Virus record (IMG/VR): IMGVR_UViG_3300044712_000792
Span: 1-64,000 of that record
Strand: one strand, 5' to 3'
From: a virus
Length of the DNA: 64,000 bases
The notes under the pieces were generated by a model that searched no databases, was not told where the DNA came from, and saw nothing but the letters and a program-made list of their open reading frames with translations. A program made the translations under genes and the position numbers. Of the stretch, positions 1 through 8,840 are shown in pieces. The first letter of the stretch is position 1. Each line of letters begins with the position of its first letter.

Positions 1-1350
1 AAATCTTTAAGTCAAAGGGAATCGGTAGAGAAAAGAAAGCTAGAACTATCTTCTAAACTTACAGAAAACGAAGAAAAATTAAAAACATTAGATAAGGCAT
101 TTGCTAAATATGAAAAGAATCTAGACAAGCTGAAGAAAGAATTAGAGAAGAACCAAACTGCTTATGATGAAAAACAGCAAGCATTAGAACACCTTAAGGG
201 TCTAGCATTAGCTTATGATATGCAAGACAAAGAGTTCAAGAAGTATGAAGATTTGGCTTTCAAATGTCCTCATTGTAATAAGGATATTTTTGGTACTCAC
301 ATCATAAGAAGTTTAAGGAGTGTGTCAACACAAGAATTCACCATAGATGAACTTAAAAAGAATATAGCACAAGCCGAAGATGAAAAGGCAGTAGCATATT
401 CAAAATTAACAAATACAGGGCAAGATTTTACTAGAGAAAATCAAAGCGGAACAGCTATTGCACTTGAAACAAGAGAAGGTAGAAAGCAAATAACTGAAAT
501 AATTTCAGAACAAAAAAATAATGAAGAGTTGTTGAAAAGCTTTTCTGTAAAACCTGATTATGACGAAGCTTCTTTGCTTGTTTTAGAACAAAAAGAAAAA
601 GAAAAACTCACAAAACTGATAGAACAAAAAGAGAAGGAACAGAAGCTACTTGATAAAATTAAGAGTGAGTTGTGGGGGTATAAGACAACTCTAAACACCA
701 TTACTATTGAAGGCAAGGAGTTGTCAAAATCAATAGAAGAAATAGATGGGAAGATAAAGCAGATACCTAATGTTGACAAATTTATAGAGGAACTTGAAAA
801 CAAAAAGAAGAAGAACATTGAGCTGAAGGAAAAACTAGAAGTTGTTAAAGGTAATTACTACGCCTATACTATCATCAAGCAGGGTGTTCAGCCTAGTTCT
901 CAAGCAAGAGTAAATGCCATAGCTAGGTTGCTACCACATATAAGTGAAGGTATTTCAAAGCTAATGTCCAACCTTCTGCAAGAGAACATAGATATTAAGT
1001 TTGATTTTTCAGACAAGAAGCTAGACATTATCTGCAACACTTACAACTTGAGAACTTTAAGCACGGGTCAGAGAAGATGTTTTGATATAGCTATTGCGAC
1101 CACTATACAAGAGATAGCACAGAAAACCTCAAAGAATAATATTGGTTTCTTTATTGCTGATGAATTGTTTGATGGACTTGACCAAAACAGAATTTACCTT
1201 GTTATGTCGTTGTTACAAAACCTTAAGATTCCAGAAATGTTTATCATATCTCACAGACAAGAAGCACAGGAACTATTAAAAACATTGCCAAATATATCAA
1301 ACATAATTGTAAAGCGTAATGGTAACACTTCTATTGCGGAGGTAAATTAA
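1..1350 (+). CDS. Recombination endonuclease large subunit (gp46/SbcC/Rad50-like), 5' end missing
   Basis: The frame is open from base 1, so the gene starts before the window and 449 C-terminal residues are visible. A Glu/Lys-rich coiled coil runs up to a CPHC motif (a Rad50-type zinc hook, about residue 90 of the visible part), followed by a second coiled coil. The C-terminal ABC lobe has the signature LSTGQRR, a Walker B (FFIADELFDGLD) and an H-loop (IISHRQ). In this family the ATPase pairs with a Mre11/SbcD nuclease to process DNA ends for recombination-dependent replication. The likely partner here is the gene at 19016, about 18 kb away. The N-terminal Walker A lies outside the window. 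Confidence 0.93.
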   Translation, partial: KSLSQRESVEKRKLELSSKLTENEEKLKTLDKAFAKYEKNLDKLKKELEKNQTAYDEKQQALEHLKGLALAYDMQDKEFKKYEDLAFKCPHCNKDIFGTHIIRSLRSVSTQEFTIDELKKNIAQAEDEKAVAYSKLTNTGQDFTRENQSGTAIALETREGRKQITEIISEQKNNEELLKSFSVKPDYDEASLLVLEQKEKEKLTKLIEQKEKEQKLLDKIKSELWGYKTTLNTITIEGKELSKSIEEIDGKIKQIPNVDKFIEELENKKKKNIELKEKLEVVKGNYYAYTIIKQGVQPSSQARVNAIARLLPHISEGISKLMSNLLQENIDIKFDFSDKKLDIICNTYNLRTLSTGQRRCFDIAIATTIQEIAQKTSKNNIGFFIADELFDGLDQNRIYLVMSLLQNLKIPEMFIISHRQEAQELLKTLPNISNIIVKRNGNTSIAEVN

Positions 1351-1351
1351 A

Positions 1352-1606
1352 ATGGGTATTTTTGAAGGTTGCAAAACAATTAGAAGATATGTAGAAACTG
1401 ATGCTGGTGTTTATGGAACTTCTACTCTGTGTGGAGGAGGGTTTAAAGGAACTAATTGTGTTTCTTCATGTCATTCTTATTACGATTGGTATGAACCGCC
1501 AGAACCAATTATCTGTAAATATGTATGTGCGTATTGTGGTAATGTTAGAAAAGACGAAGACTGTTCGTGTAAAGGCTGTGGTGCTCATGAAATTAAAAAA
1601 ACCTAA
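1352..1606 (+). CDS. Small cysteine-rich protein, putative zinc binding
   Basis: An 84-residue product starting one base after the preceding stop, with GGAGG six bases or more upstream inside the end of the previous gene. The C-terminal third has a rubredoxin-like pattern: CAYC, then CSCKGC. The middle holds further Cys and aromatic residues. No family is recognised. The position immediately behind the recombination ATPase implies co-transcription but not a shared function. Confidence 0.75.
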   Translation: MGIFEGCKTIRRYVETDAGVYGTSTLCGGGFKGTNCVSSCHSYYDWYEPPEPIICKYVCAYCGNVRKDEDCSCKGCGAHEIKKT

Positions 1607-1736
1607 CAGAATTTCATCAAGAAAGCCGAGAAAAGGGCAATATTTCTGTTGGGGTTGTGATAGGGCTTTGGTAAGTGCTGGTAGTAAATGTCCGGTTTGT
1701 GGGAAAAAACAACTTCCTAGAAGGAGCAAAAAATGA
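1587..1736 (+). CDS. Zinc-ribbon mini-protein
   Basis: A 49-residue basic protein overlapping the end of the previous gene by 20 bases in another frame. The start at 1587 is preferred because the frame upstream of it is a shadow of the neighbour. It carries CWGC and CPVC separated by about 13 residues, which is a classic zinc ribbon, and it ends in a Lys/Arg-rich tail. Function unknown. Nucleic-acid or protein binding would be typical of such ribbons. Confidence 0.65.
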   Translation: MKLKKPNRISSRKPRKGQYFCWGCDRALVSAGSKCPVCGKKQLPRRSKK

Positions 1737-2254
1737 GTGAAGCAGAAATGAAGCAATACGAGGTTAAGTTCAATGTTATTTATTCTTATGATGGTGAGGC
1801 AAGGAAAAATGAAAGTTGTGAGGCCCGTATAGAGTTAATACTTCCGCTTGATTTTCCTTGTGTAGTGTATTATGTAGATTTAAATAAATGTATTCCTAAA
1901 ACATTTCGTCAAAGGCTTTTTAATGCAGAGTGGGAGAATCCTAATTTTCATAATAGGTCAACTTATGGTAGCGATGGTAGTTTTGTTAAAATGCAGTATG
2001 ATTGTAACCTAGTAAGAAAAAACTGGGAAAAGCTGGAGGAGGCCGTGGAAACCGTTATTGCAAATCTAATCAAGAGCATTTCATCATACTTCACTACAAC
2101 AAATGAACTAGCTACAAGTATTCCTAAAAACAAATACAATGTGGTAGTGTTCAGTTCAAATGGTGAATATAAAATGACTGACCCTAAAGTTAAGCTGGAA
2201 TATGTTATTGGAACGGACTTCCGAAAACAAAATGATACAAAGGATAAGGAGTAG
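1733..2254 (+). CDS. Hypothetical protein, 173 aa
   Basis: It starts by ATGA overlap with the zinc-ribbon gene. The product has mixed alpha/beta composition with an amphipathic helix around residues 95-125 and no recognised motif. The tight coupling to genes on both sides suggests a single polycistronic unit. Confidence 0.75.
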   Translation: MSEAEMKQYEVKFNVIYSYDGEARKNESCEARIELILPLDFPCVVYYVDLNKCIPKTFRQRLFNAEWENPNFHNRSTYGSDGSFVKMQYDCNLVRKNWEKLEEAVETVIANLIKSISSYFTTTNELATSIPKNKYNVVVFSSNGEYKMTDPKVKLEYVIGTDFRKQNDTKDKE

Positions 2255-2257
2255 GAA

Positions 2258-2542
2258 ATGACCGTTACCACAAAAGAAATAACAGAAATACCTGGATTCA
2301 AGAAAGCAAAGAAACCGATAGTTATATCTATTGAAGAGGATGGGAAGTATTTTACTGTTATTTCTAAAGAACTAGGGGAACTTGCTTATGGACTAACTCT
2401 TGATGAGGCGATGAATAGTTTTTACGATTCGGTATCTGTGTCTTATGAGGCGTATGCAATATGTCCAATAGAAGAATTGCATGAAACTGCCTATAAAGTA
2501 AGGGAAATTTATCTTGAATATTTTGGAGGACAAGATGATTAA
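2258..2542 (+). CDS. Hypothetical protein with HicB-like pattern
   Basis: 94 residues. The segment from residue 20 to 65 reads as a beta-beta-beta-alpha unit (PIVISIEEDGKYF, then a helix beginning LTLDEAMNSFYDSV), similar in arrangement to HicB-type small domains. No HicA toxin-like gene is adjacent, so a toxin-antitoxin role is not supported. The next gene overlaps its stop codon. Confidence 0.7.
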   Translation: MTVTTKEITEIPGFKKAKKPIVISIEEDGKYFTVISKELGELAYGLTLDEAMNSFYDSVSVSYEAYAICPIEELHETAYKVREIYLEYFGGQDD

Positions 2543-2951
2543 TCCAGATTTGAGTATTACTGTTAGACATACAATTATCACAGTTGGAGGGTGGTTTAGG
2601 TTTAAAGTTGGTGCTACAATGTGGGTTAGAATAAAACAACCAACAACGATTACAAACATTCTATGTAAGGAGACTGGTATGAGATGCTTCGGTTCAACTT
2701 TTAGATTTAACGAAGAAAAGAAACAATATGAACCCGATAAAAATTCTTATACTTGTTATTGTGATATAGAAGCATTATCATGGAAATCTCTCACAGAAAA
2801 GCTAAAGAATAAAGAAAAACAAATTATTGAGAAATTTACTTCTCTGAAAAATGGGGAAAATGAACTTTTAAGAACTAACCCAAGAGACTATACTGTTGAT
2901 GTTGTTCTAGATGGCAAGACACCAATAAGAGAAATGAAGGAAGAGGAATGA
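2535..2951 (+). CDS. Hypothetical protein, 138 aa
   Basis: The ATG at 2535 follows GGAGGA with good spacing and overlaps the previous stop, so it is preferred over an in-frame TTG at 2514. The second half contains a Lys/Glu-rich helix. No family recognised. It ends in an ATGA overlap with the next gene. Confidence 0.72.
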   Translation: MINPDLSITVRHTIITVGGWFRFKVGATMWVRIKQPTTITNILCKETGMRCFGSTFRFNEEKKQYEPDKNSYTCYCDIEALSWKSLTEKLKNKEKQIIEKFTSLKNGENELLRTNPRDYTVDVVLDGKTPIREMKEEE

Positions 2952-3193
2952 AATCCACATACTTTATGACAAATATAAAAAATTGTGATGGCATTTATCA
3001 GATAATTTCTAAAAAGCATCCTGATATATGTGTCGGTAATGATATAGTTAATATCTCTTTTGTTTCCAATGAATTAACAACAGAACAATGGGACTTTACA
3101 AAAAAACCAGAAGTTATTTGTTTTAAGTATATATACGACAAGGTACAGAAAGAATACATTAAAGAACAAACAGGAGTAAAATATGCAGAATAA
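2948..3193 (+). CDS. Hypothetical protein, 81 aa
   Basis: Starts at an ATGA overlap and ends 11 bases inside the next gene. A small soluble protein without recognisable motifs. Supported mainly by the chained overlaps and by the Shine-Dalgarno sites of its neighbours. Confidence 0.65.
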   Translation: MKSTYFMTNIKNCDGIYQIISKKHPDICVGNDIVNISFVSNELTTEQWDFTKKPEVICFKYIYDKVQKEYIKEQTGVKYAE

Positions 3194-3698
3194 AACAAAG
3201 TTTATGGGTATTCAAAATCTCAATTTAGGTGAAGAAAAAGACGAATTAGCACCTTCTCAACTTATGGTAAATACTTCTCAAGCACCGATTTCTAGTAGCA
3301 AATACATAGTAGAATCGCTTATTAAAAAGGCAGACAGCATTATCAACTATGTAAATACTTGTTCTGGGTCAAAATCTAAACTTACTAAAGCTGTTGAAGT
3401 ATTACACGGGTTGGTTCAAGAAGCTGATTCATTTTCTGTCATATCACATTTGAGAATTCTTTTAGCCACAAATGAATTTGATTTGTTTGAACAAGCAACC
3501 TGTCATCCAATAGTAGCACCAATCATAACTTACCTTGCATTAAAGATTGAAAATGTTCCCTTCTATCTAGATTGGAACATTATGGTTATGAGGCAAAAAA
3601 GGTTGTTTATGAAACCTAAATATGGATATAATATTAATTGGGTCTATACACAGGAAAATCCTTATACCGATTCAACACCTGAACAGTCTATTGAATAG
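3183..3698 (+). CDS. Hypothetical protein upstream of helicase, 171 aa
   Basis: AGGAG precedes the ATG by about seven bases. The product is mostly helical in its middle part (residues 40-120). A Pro/Tyr-rich tail follows. Its place directly before the replicative helicase could suggest a replication accessory protein such as a helicase loader, but no loader motif is visible, so this is only context. Confidence 0.72.
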   Translation: MQNKTKFMGIQNLNLGEEKDELAPSQLMVNTSQAPISSSKYIVESLIKKADSIINYVNTCSGSKSKLTKAVEVLHGLVQEADSFSVISHLRILLATNEFDLFEQATCHPIVAPIITYLALKIENVPFYLDWNIMVMRQKRLFMKPKYGYNINWVYTQENPYTDSTPEQSIE

Positions 3699-3730
3699 AG
3701 GTTTGATATGTGTCTGAATAACACTATTTT

Positions 3731-3755
3731 TTTGTATGTTTGTTTTGTCTTGTGT
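3731..3755 (+). promoter_or_regulatory. Class I motif before helicase gene
   Basis: The divergent copy reads TGTATGTTTGTTTTGTCTTG and lies directly before the AGGAGG of the helicase gene. It keeps the GTTTGTTTT core but lacks the AATAA half found in most other copies. Confidence 0.4.
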
Positions 3756-3767
3756 AGGAGGTAGATT

Positions 3768-5078
3768 ATGGAATTCAAATACACAAGGCAATTTCAAGAA
3801 AAAATCATTTCGGTAGCCCTAGCCAGTGAGGATAACTTAAGAAATCTAGTGGCAATAATTGAACCAAAATATTTTACTGTGCCAATATGCCAGACCGCTT
3901 GGTATCTCATAAAGAAGATATTCCAAGAAAAATACATCAAAGTATCGTATGAAAGCCTTTCTGGATTTGTAGCAAAGACTGGTAAATTTTCAGATGAAGA
4001 AGTATCAGCATTTTACGGCATAATAAAAAACACAAACAATTCAGACGAACAGCTAGTTATTGATGAAATATATGATTTCTGTAAGCAGGCAAATTTCTTA
4101 TTGACAATAAACAATTACATAGATACCATAAGTGCTGGTAAATGTGATTGGCAAGATTTGTATGGAAAACTTAATGATGTATTTTCAAAAGATTATGATA
4201 AAAGCTATGTTGGTATTGACTATTTTGAAGACATAGCAAAGCATAAAAGAATGGCAAAGAATATGGGTAGAGAAGGTGTTGTTCCTACCACTTTCCCTGT
4301 TGACGGTCCTCTGAATGGTGGTCTTGGTAAAAAGGAAGTTGGAATAATCGTAGCTCCAACAGGTAGAGGTAAAAGCACTATGTTGCTTAACTTCGCTTTG
4401 GGTTGCATACAAAATAAAAAGAATGTTCTATTCATTTCTTGCGAACTATCCGAAAATTTCCTTATGTATCAGTTAGATAAGTGCTTTATGTATACCTTTA
4501 ACAATATGGTAAGTTTTGTTGAAGAAGACCTTATGAAAAAGTTGCAAGAAGTAAAAGAAGCTACAAAAGCTAAAATGATTATCAGAGAGTATTTGCCAGG
4601 AGAATTAACAGCAGCGGAAATTTACAATATCTATAAAGACTTGACTGGTAGGGGTTATCATTTTGATGTAATAATCATAGACTACATTGGAGAAATGAAA
4701 CTGCCTAGAGCTGATAGGGAAGACTTGTCATATAAGAAAATGACAACACAGTTAAAGAAATTGGCAAGTCAAATAAATCTTCCTATATGGACAGCACATC
4801 AGACTGGCAGAGCTTCACACGAAAAGGCGATATTGACCCATAAGGATATTTCAGATGCGTTTTCAATTTTAAGAGTTGTAGATGTGGGAATAACTATGGG
4901 TGCTACTGAAGACGAATGGGCAAATGGTATTTGTAGAATGTCATTGATTAAGAATAGGTTTGGTCCTTCACAGCAGACCTTTAATTTGAAGTTTTTGGGT
5001 GAGGTTGCTAAATTTATCCCAACCGATTCCGCTAACATAAGAGAAGATAAAGATAGCAAAATAATGGATTCACTCTAA
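3768..5078 (+). CDS. Replicative DNA helicase, DnaB/gp41-like
   Basis: 436 residues with the RecA-type helicase core in the C-terminal half. Walker A is APTGRGKST at residues 196-204 and Walker B is DVIIIDYIGE near 305. An N-terminal helical domain of about 100 residues matches the DnaB/T4 gp41 layout. It would unwind the fork 5'-3' as a hexamer and work with the primase encoded at 23661. AGGAGG lies seven bases before the ATG. The length is close to that of T4 gp41 (475 aa), and no key residue appears to be missing. Confidence 0.92.
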   Translation: MEFKYTRQFQEKIISVALASEDNLRNLVAIIEPKYFTVPICQTAWYLIKKIFQEKYIKVSYESLSGFVAKTGKFSDEEVSAFYGIIKNTNNSDEQLVIDEIYDFCKQANFLLTINNYIDTISAGKCDWQDLYGKLNDVFSKDYDKSYVGIDYFEDIAKHKRMAKNMGREGVVPTTFPVDGPLNGGLGKKEVGIIVAPTGRGKSTMLLNFALGCIQNKKNVLFISCELSENFLMYQLDKCFMYTFNNMVSFVEEDLMKKLQEVKEATKAKMIIREYLPGELTAAEIYNIYKDLTGRGYHFDVIIIDYIGEMKLPRADREDLSYKKMTTQLKKLASQINLPIWTAHQTGRASHEKAILTHKDISDAFSILRVVDVGITMGATEDEWANGICRMSLIKNRFGPSQQTFNLKFLGEVAKFIPTDSANIREDKDSKIMDSL

Positions 5079-5090
5079 TTAGGAGGGTAA

Positions 5091-5978
5091 ATGTCTACAC
5101 ATATCTTTTTCCACACGGATGATGATGGAAGGTCAAGTGCGGCCATATTAGATTTGTATTTAGCCGAAGAACCAGTCTTTCATCCAATAAACTATAACCA
5201 CGAATTCCCTTTTGAGGAAATAAAAAAGAAGGATAAGGTGTTTATAGTTGACTTTTCCTTACAGAAAGATGGTGATTGGGAAAAGTTAATGAAAATCACT
5301 AAAAATATAGTGTGGATAGACCATCATCAGTCCGCTATTGAGAAAACAGAAGGCACACCAGTTGAAGAACTAGAAGGTATCAGAGAAGTTGGAAGGTCTG
5401 GTTGTGAACTTACTTGGGAATATTGCTTTAAGGAAGATGTTTTACCCGAAATAATACACAGAGTTGGAAGATTTGATGTGTGGGATATGGAAGCATACGG
5501 AGAAGAGGAAACAGAGGCATTTATGTGCGGATTAATGCTATATGATACCGACCCCACATCAGAGAATTGGGAAAAATGGATAGAACAGCCAGAACTTATT
5601 GACGAAATCATAGATAAAGGCTACATAGCTAAAGCCTATAGGGATAAATTCAATTCAGATTACCTAGAATCCTTTGGTTTTGAGGCCACACTAGACGGAT
5701 ATAGTGCCTATTGTTGTAATACTGCTAGAACAGGTAGCTTGGTGTTCAATTCAATCAATAAAAAGGACTATGACATATTAGTTATTTTTGTTTGGGACGG
5801 TGAAAAATGGAATTTTAGTGTATTTTCTGTTAAAGATAAAATAGATTGTTCTAAAATATGTGAAAAATATGGTGGAGGTGGTCATAAGGGTGCTGCGGGG
5901 TTTAAGATAGATAGTCTTGAGAAGTTACCCTTTAAGAAGGTTGAAAGAGAAGATAAGTTTGAAGCATTGGAAGATTAA
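5091..5978 (+). CDS. DHH-family phosphoesterase
   Basis: 295 residues. The N-terminal part has the metal-binding set of the DHH superfamily: HTDDDG (9-13), VDFS (about 53-56) and DHH at 77-79. The DHHA1 substrate-binding motif GGGGHKGAAG is at 261-270. Family members include NrnA-type oligoribonucleases, pAp phosphatases and RecJ-like exonucleases. The size fits the compact NrnA type better than RecJ. It sits 12 bases behind the helicase with its own AGGAGG, suggesting a role in nucleic-acid or nucleotide turnover. Confidence 0.85.
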   Translation: MSTHIFFHTDDDGRSSAAILDLYLAEEPVFHPINYNHEFPFEEIKKKDKVFIVDFSLQKDGDWEKLMKITKNIVWIDHHQSAIEKTEGTPVEELEGIREVGRSGCELTWEYCFKEDVLPEIIHRVGRFDVWDMEAYGEEETEAFMCGLMLYDTDPTSENWEKWIEQPELIDEIIDKGYIAKAYRDKFNSDYLESFGFEATLDGYSAYCCNTARTGSLVFNSINKKDYDILVIFVWDGEKWNFSVFSVKDKIDCSKICEKYGGGGHKGAAGFKIDSLEKLPFKKVEREDKFEALED

Positions 5979-5980
5979 AT

Positions 5981-6007
5981 TTTATTATGTATTTGTTTTA
6001 TACTATG
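5981..6007 (+). promoter_or_regulatory. Class I motif
   Basis: A good copy (TTATTATGTATTTGTTTTAT) lies just before GGAGGTG and the small basic gene at 6031. It follows the stop of the DHH gene by about two bases, so it could restart transcription for genes 6031-8332. Confidence 0.6.
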
Positions 6008-6030
6008 AATGGAGGTGAATCCGTATAATT

Positions 6031-6171
6031 ATGGCAAAAAGTAAAACCAAACGTAAGCAGAAAAAATTGAGAAGAGAAAAAAACAAGTTGTCCAAATCAG
6101 AAAACATTAAGGAGAAAGCTAATGGTAAACGAAACCAATATTCAGGATTTTCCGAACAAGAACAACACTAA
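6031..6171 (+). CDS. Very basic small protein
   Basis: 46 residues, of which the first 30 are nearly half Lys/Arg. It overlaps the next gene by 50 bases in another frame. The GGAGG upstream is about 15 bases from the ATG, longer than usual. Composition suggests RNA or DNA binding. Only composition and position behind a class I motif support it. Confidence 0.5.
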   Translation: MAKSKTKRKQKKLRREKNKLSKSENIKEKANGKRNQYSGFSEQEQH

Positions 6172-6457
6172 CCCCCAGCCCCAAGCACCCTCTGCCGACC
6201 AGCAACTTCAAGCACTTCTGAAGATGAGAGAAATGTACTTGGTTATGCAACAGAATGTAACTATGTTTGCTGATGATGAGGTTTTTAAGGATTTGGAAAT
6301 CATAGCAGTTCCTACTGAAATGATGAACCCTACCACAAACGAACCCATTATGAAGACCTACAAGCCTGGTGATGCCCTTGTATACATTAAGGAAAAGATT
6401 GAAGATAATGCCAAGGCTATAAGAGTTGCAAAGAGTGGAATTATCATAGCAAAGTAG
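6122..6457 (+). CDS. Hypothetical protein, 111 aa
   Basis: AAGGAG lies about six bases before the ATG. The product has a Pro/Gln/Asn-rich N-terminus (residues 8-30), a helical centre and a small beta-rich C-terminus. No family recognised. Confidence 0.72.
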   Translation: MVNETNIQDFPNKNNTNPQPQAPSADQQLQALLKMREMYLVMQQNVTMFADDEVFKDLEIIAVPTEMMNPTTNEPIMKTYKPGDALVYIKEKIEDNAKAIRVAKSGIIIAK

Positions 6458-6470
6458 AAGGAGTATTGTA

Positions 6471-6662
6471 ATGTTTAGAGAAAAAAATACTGAAAGAATT
6501 AAAGGTATGGTTGTTGTTGAATGCACTAGCTGTAAGGCTTTCAATAAAAAGGCCAAGAAGCTCATTAAAAAAGGTTATTCACCAGATAGAGATGGACTTG
6601 CTGTTTACCCTGATGGACAAGGATATACCATATATAGGCAAGTCTTCATAAAGGTTGTTTAA
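6471..6662 (+). CDS. Hypothetical protein, 63 aa
   Basis: AAGGAG precedes the ATG. A single CTSC motif and a Lys-rich segment are the only marked features. Function not recognised. Confidence 0.68.
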   Translation: MFREKNTERIKGMVVVECTSCKAFNKKAKKLIKKGYSPDRDGLAVYPDGQGYTIYRQVFIKVV

Positions 6663-6686
6663 CACTATTGAAAACAGGAGATTGAA

Positions 6687-6920
6687 ATGAAGATTATTGA
6701 AATTACACACACGGAAAGCGTAAAGCCTGTTCTAAACTTCAATTCATACAACATAGAGGTTTCAATGAAAGCATCAATAGACGGTGACGAAGACATTGAC
6801 GAAGCCAAGAAAAGACTTATAAATGAAGCTAGAACCTATATTGATGCTGTCGTAGAACAGGCTCTTCCAGTATTTACTCAAATGTGTTCTGAAGTAGAAA
6901 AATCAAAGAAGAAGTTCTAA
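6687..6920 (+). CDS. Hypothetical protein, 77 aa
   Basis: Preceded by the AGGAGATTGAAATG initiation block that recurs before 8604, 8842 and 27734. The product has an acidic centre and a long C-terminal helix. Its final base is the first base of the next start codon. Confidence 0.7.
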   Translation: MKIIEITHTESVKPVLNFNSYNIEVSMKASIDGDEDIDEAKKRLINEARTYIDAVVEQALPVFTQMCSEVEKSKKKF

Positions 6921-7549
6921 TGTCTAACCATTACTATTTTTGGACAGAAGATAGATATATTGAGGTTGATGGGTCTAAACTATCACTTTTCAATATAGAA
7001 TGTCTTGTTATAAAGAACCCTAATCCACAAGCTATGGACTATGAAAAATGGCTTTGTATAGAGTTATTTACAGGGCTTGTTGTATCTAGGGGTGACACAA
7101 GAGAACGAGCTATGAAAAATGCAATGTATTTAACACATAGATATGGTGAACTGTACGCATTAGAACATATCTTAAGTGGTATTGCGGAGTTTGGCGGTTC
7201 TCCGTATATAGAGAAACATCAAAAAGATTTGTTTCTCTTAAAGAAAAGGCTAGAAGAATTAAAACCTAAAGAAAAGGTTGAAGAAAAACAAAAACCGATT
7301 AAACCCACAATAGACAAAGAACCTATTACTCTTACGGCAACATGGACTTTAACAAAAGAAGATGTCAAGCCAAAAAGAGGAAGACCATCAAAGCAAGTCG
7401 TAGCTAACAGAAATGCTATTGAAAATCTTATAGCAGAAGAAATAATAAAAGACTTGCCAAAGGTTATAGAACAAAGAAATCTTTTTGAAGAACCTAAAAA
7501 AAGAGGAAGGAAGAAGAAAGATGGGATGGTCACTACAAGTAAAGATTAA
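6920..7549 (+). CDS. Hypothetical protein with two AT-hook-like segments
   Basis: 209 residues. The N-terminal 95 residues form an unrecognised alpha/beta domain. A Lys/Glu-rich linker then leads to KPKRGRPSKQ at about 151-160 (a canonical AT-hook with the RGRP core) and a second basic block, KKRGRKKK, near the C-terminus. AT-hooks bind the minor groove of AT-rich DNA, so DNA association is a reasonable inference. It overlaps the dUTPase start by 29 bases. Confidence 0.75.
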   Translation: MSNHYYFWTEDRYIEVDGSKLSLFNIECLVIKNPNPQAMDYEKWLCIELFTGLVVSRGDTRERAMKNAMYLTHRYGELYALEHILSGIAEFGGSPYIEKHQKDLFLLKKRLEELKPKEKVEEKQKPIKPTIDKEPITLTATWTLTKEDVKPKRGRPSKQVVANRNAIENLIAEEIIKDLPKVIEQRNLFEEPKKRGRKKKDGMVTTSKD

Positions 7550-7976
7550 AACTTTGCCCCATTGTGTTAGCGTACCTAAATACGCAACAGAACATTCATC
7601 TGGTCTTGATTTATATGCTGCTTTAGATAAAGTTGGGTATAGATTAGAGCCCGGCGCTTGGAAGTTAATATCAACAGGTGTTTGTGTAGAAATTCCAGAA
7701 GGCTATGAAGCACAAATTCGTTCTAGGTCTGGATTAGCAGGAAAAAATGGAGTATTTGTTTTAAACTCTCCTGGTACTGTGGATAGCGATTACAGAGGGG
7801 AAATTTGTGTTATTCTTATGAACATTAGTGATAAAGCTTTTATGATAAGAAATGGTGATAGGATAGCACAAATGGTTTTTTCTCCTGTAGTAAAAGCACA
7901 CTTGGAAGTTGTTGATGAATTGAGTGAAACTAAAAGAGGCGAAGGAGGATTTGGGAGCACGGGGGTTTCAAAATGA
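7521..7976 (+). CDS. dut: dUTPase (trimeric type)
   Basis: 151 residues with all five conserved motifs in order: SGLDLYA (motif 1, about 28-33), RSRSGLA (2, 67-73), GTVDSDYRGEI (3, 85-95), GDRIAQMV (4, 112-119) and RGEGGFGSTG (5, 139-148). It hydrolyses dUTP to dUMP, which limits uracil incorporation and feeds dTMP synthesis. The ATG at 7521 behind AGGAAG gives the usual family length. An in-frame TTG at 7485 would add 12 unsupported residues. Confidence 0.96.
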   Translation: MGWSLQVKIKTLPHCVSVPKYATEHSSGLDLYAALDKVGYRLEPGAWKLISTGVCVEIPEGYEAQIRSRSGLAGKNGVFVLNSPGTVDSDYRGEICVILMNISDKAFMIRNGDRIAQMVFSPVVKAHLEVVDELSETKRGEGGFGSTGVSK

Positions 7977-8332
7977 TAAAGCTAAAAAAGAATAAGAGAA
8001 AATCCTGGAAATACGAATCAAAGTATCCGTCTGTTAGAAAGCGTATTAAACGTCAGACACAGAAGGCTGAAAGAACTATGGCAAAGCAAAAGATAAAAGA
8101 AGAAACAGACCCAACAGATAGTAATTCAGACTGGTTTATGGAATTCATTGAGGGTGCATCAAAACTACCCATAGTGGTAGAATGTGAACAGTATAAAAAG
8201 TTGGATATTTTTGAAGAACATTGCTTACACAATTGTTGTCCTAGATGCAATGGGTTAGGTGTTAGGGAAGATGGAAGTCCTTGTATACATTTTTTGAGTT
8301 GCAATTGTCCTAAATGTTCGCCAAGATGTTGA
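7973..8332 (+). CDS. Basic protein with C-terminal zinc-binding Cys cluster
   Basis: 119 residues, ATGA-coupled to dUTPase. The first 45 residues are strongly basic and the C-terminal 35 contain CPRCNGLG followed by CNCPKCSPRC, a DnaJ-like zinc-finger pattern. Function not recognised. Confidence 0.72.
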   Translation: MIKLKKNKRKSWKYESKYPSVRKRIKRQTQKAERTMAKQKIKEETDPTDSNSDWFMEFIEGASKLPIVVECEQYKKLDIFEEHCLHNCCPRCNGLGVREDGSPCIHFLSCNCPKCSPRC

Positions 8333-8334
8333 TA

Positions 8335-8354
8335 GTTATTTGTTTTAATTGATA
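8335..8354 (+). promoter_or_regulatory. Class I motif
   Basis: GTTATTTGTTTTAATTGATA lies between the stop at 8332 and the start at 8364. Only the TATTTGTTTTAAT core is kept. Confidence 0.5.
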
Positions 8355-8363
8355 GGGGTTGAA

Positions 8364-8594
8364 ATGAACGCTTTTTATATTGTTATGGACAAAATAGGTA
8401 ATTGGAGATTTGAAATAGCATCTCATAAACTTATCCAACAAGAGTTTTATATTACGAAAGAAGGTACAGAACTTGTTTTGCATGCAAATGTTTGGGCTAA
8501 AGACAAAGAAGAAGCTATTCAAATAGCTGATGACCATAGGTATTGGCTTATTAATTGTAATGGTTGGGAAGAAGGAGATTCTTGTTTATATTAG
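8364..8594 (+). CDS. Hypothetical protein, 76 aa
   Basis: The ATG at 8364 is chosen over an upstream in-frame TTG because the AGGGG site is correctly spaced for it. Beta-rich first half, followed by a helix (KDKEEAIQIADDH). No family recognised. Confidence 0.7.
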   Translation: MNAFYIVMDKIGNWRFEIASHKLIQQEFYITKEGTELVLHANVWAKDKEEAIQIADDHRYWLINCNGWEEGDSCLY

Positions 8595-8603
8595 GAGATT
8601 GAA

Positions 8604-8840
8604 ATGGAAGATGAAAAAGTTTATTGTTCTAACTGTAAACATTATGAAAGTATAGAAACTATTGTTGGCCCTATGAATGTTTGTGGTATTGGTAAGTATG
8701 TAGACACACCAGAAGGTCGTGAGTTTGAATGTTCTGACAATAGAGTGAAAAACAAATATAACGATTGCAAGGATTTTGTATTTGATAGAAGTTTTTTGGG
8801 TAGCCTTAAAAGATTTGTTGGAAGAATATTAGGAGACTGA
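8604..8840 (+). CDS. Small Cys-rich protein, putative zinc binding
   Basis: 78 residues. CSNC at 8-11 pairs with later Cys residues (27, 43 and 55), giving a likely zinc site. The basic C-terminus could form an amphipathic helix. Initiated from an AGGAGATTGAAATG block. Confidence 0.72.
   Translation: MEDEKVYCSNCKHYESIETIVGPMNVCGIGKYVDTPEGREFECSDNRVKNKYNDCKDFVFDRSFLGSLKRFVGRILGD

Noticed and set aside
1401-1586. Longer N-terminal version of the 1587 zinc-ribbon protein
   Set aside because: The upstream extension is the out-of-frame reading of the Cys-rich gene at 1352, and the ribbon domain is complete from 1587.
2258-2542. HicAB toxin-antitoxin system
   Set aside because: The fold pattern is HicB-like, but neither neighbour resembles HicA and no DNA-binding domain follows.
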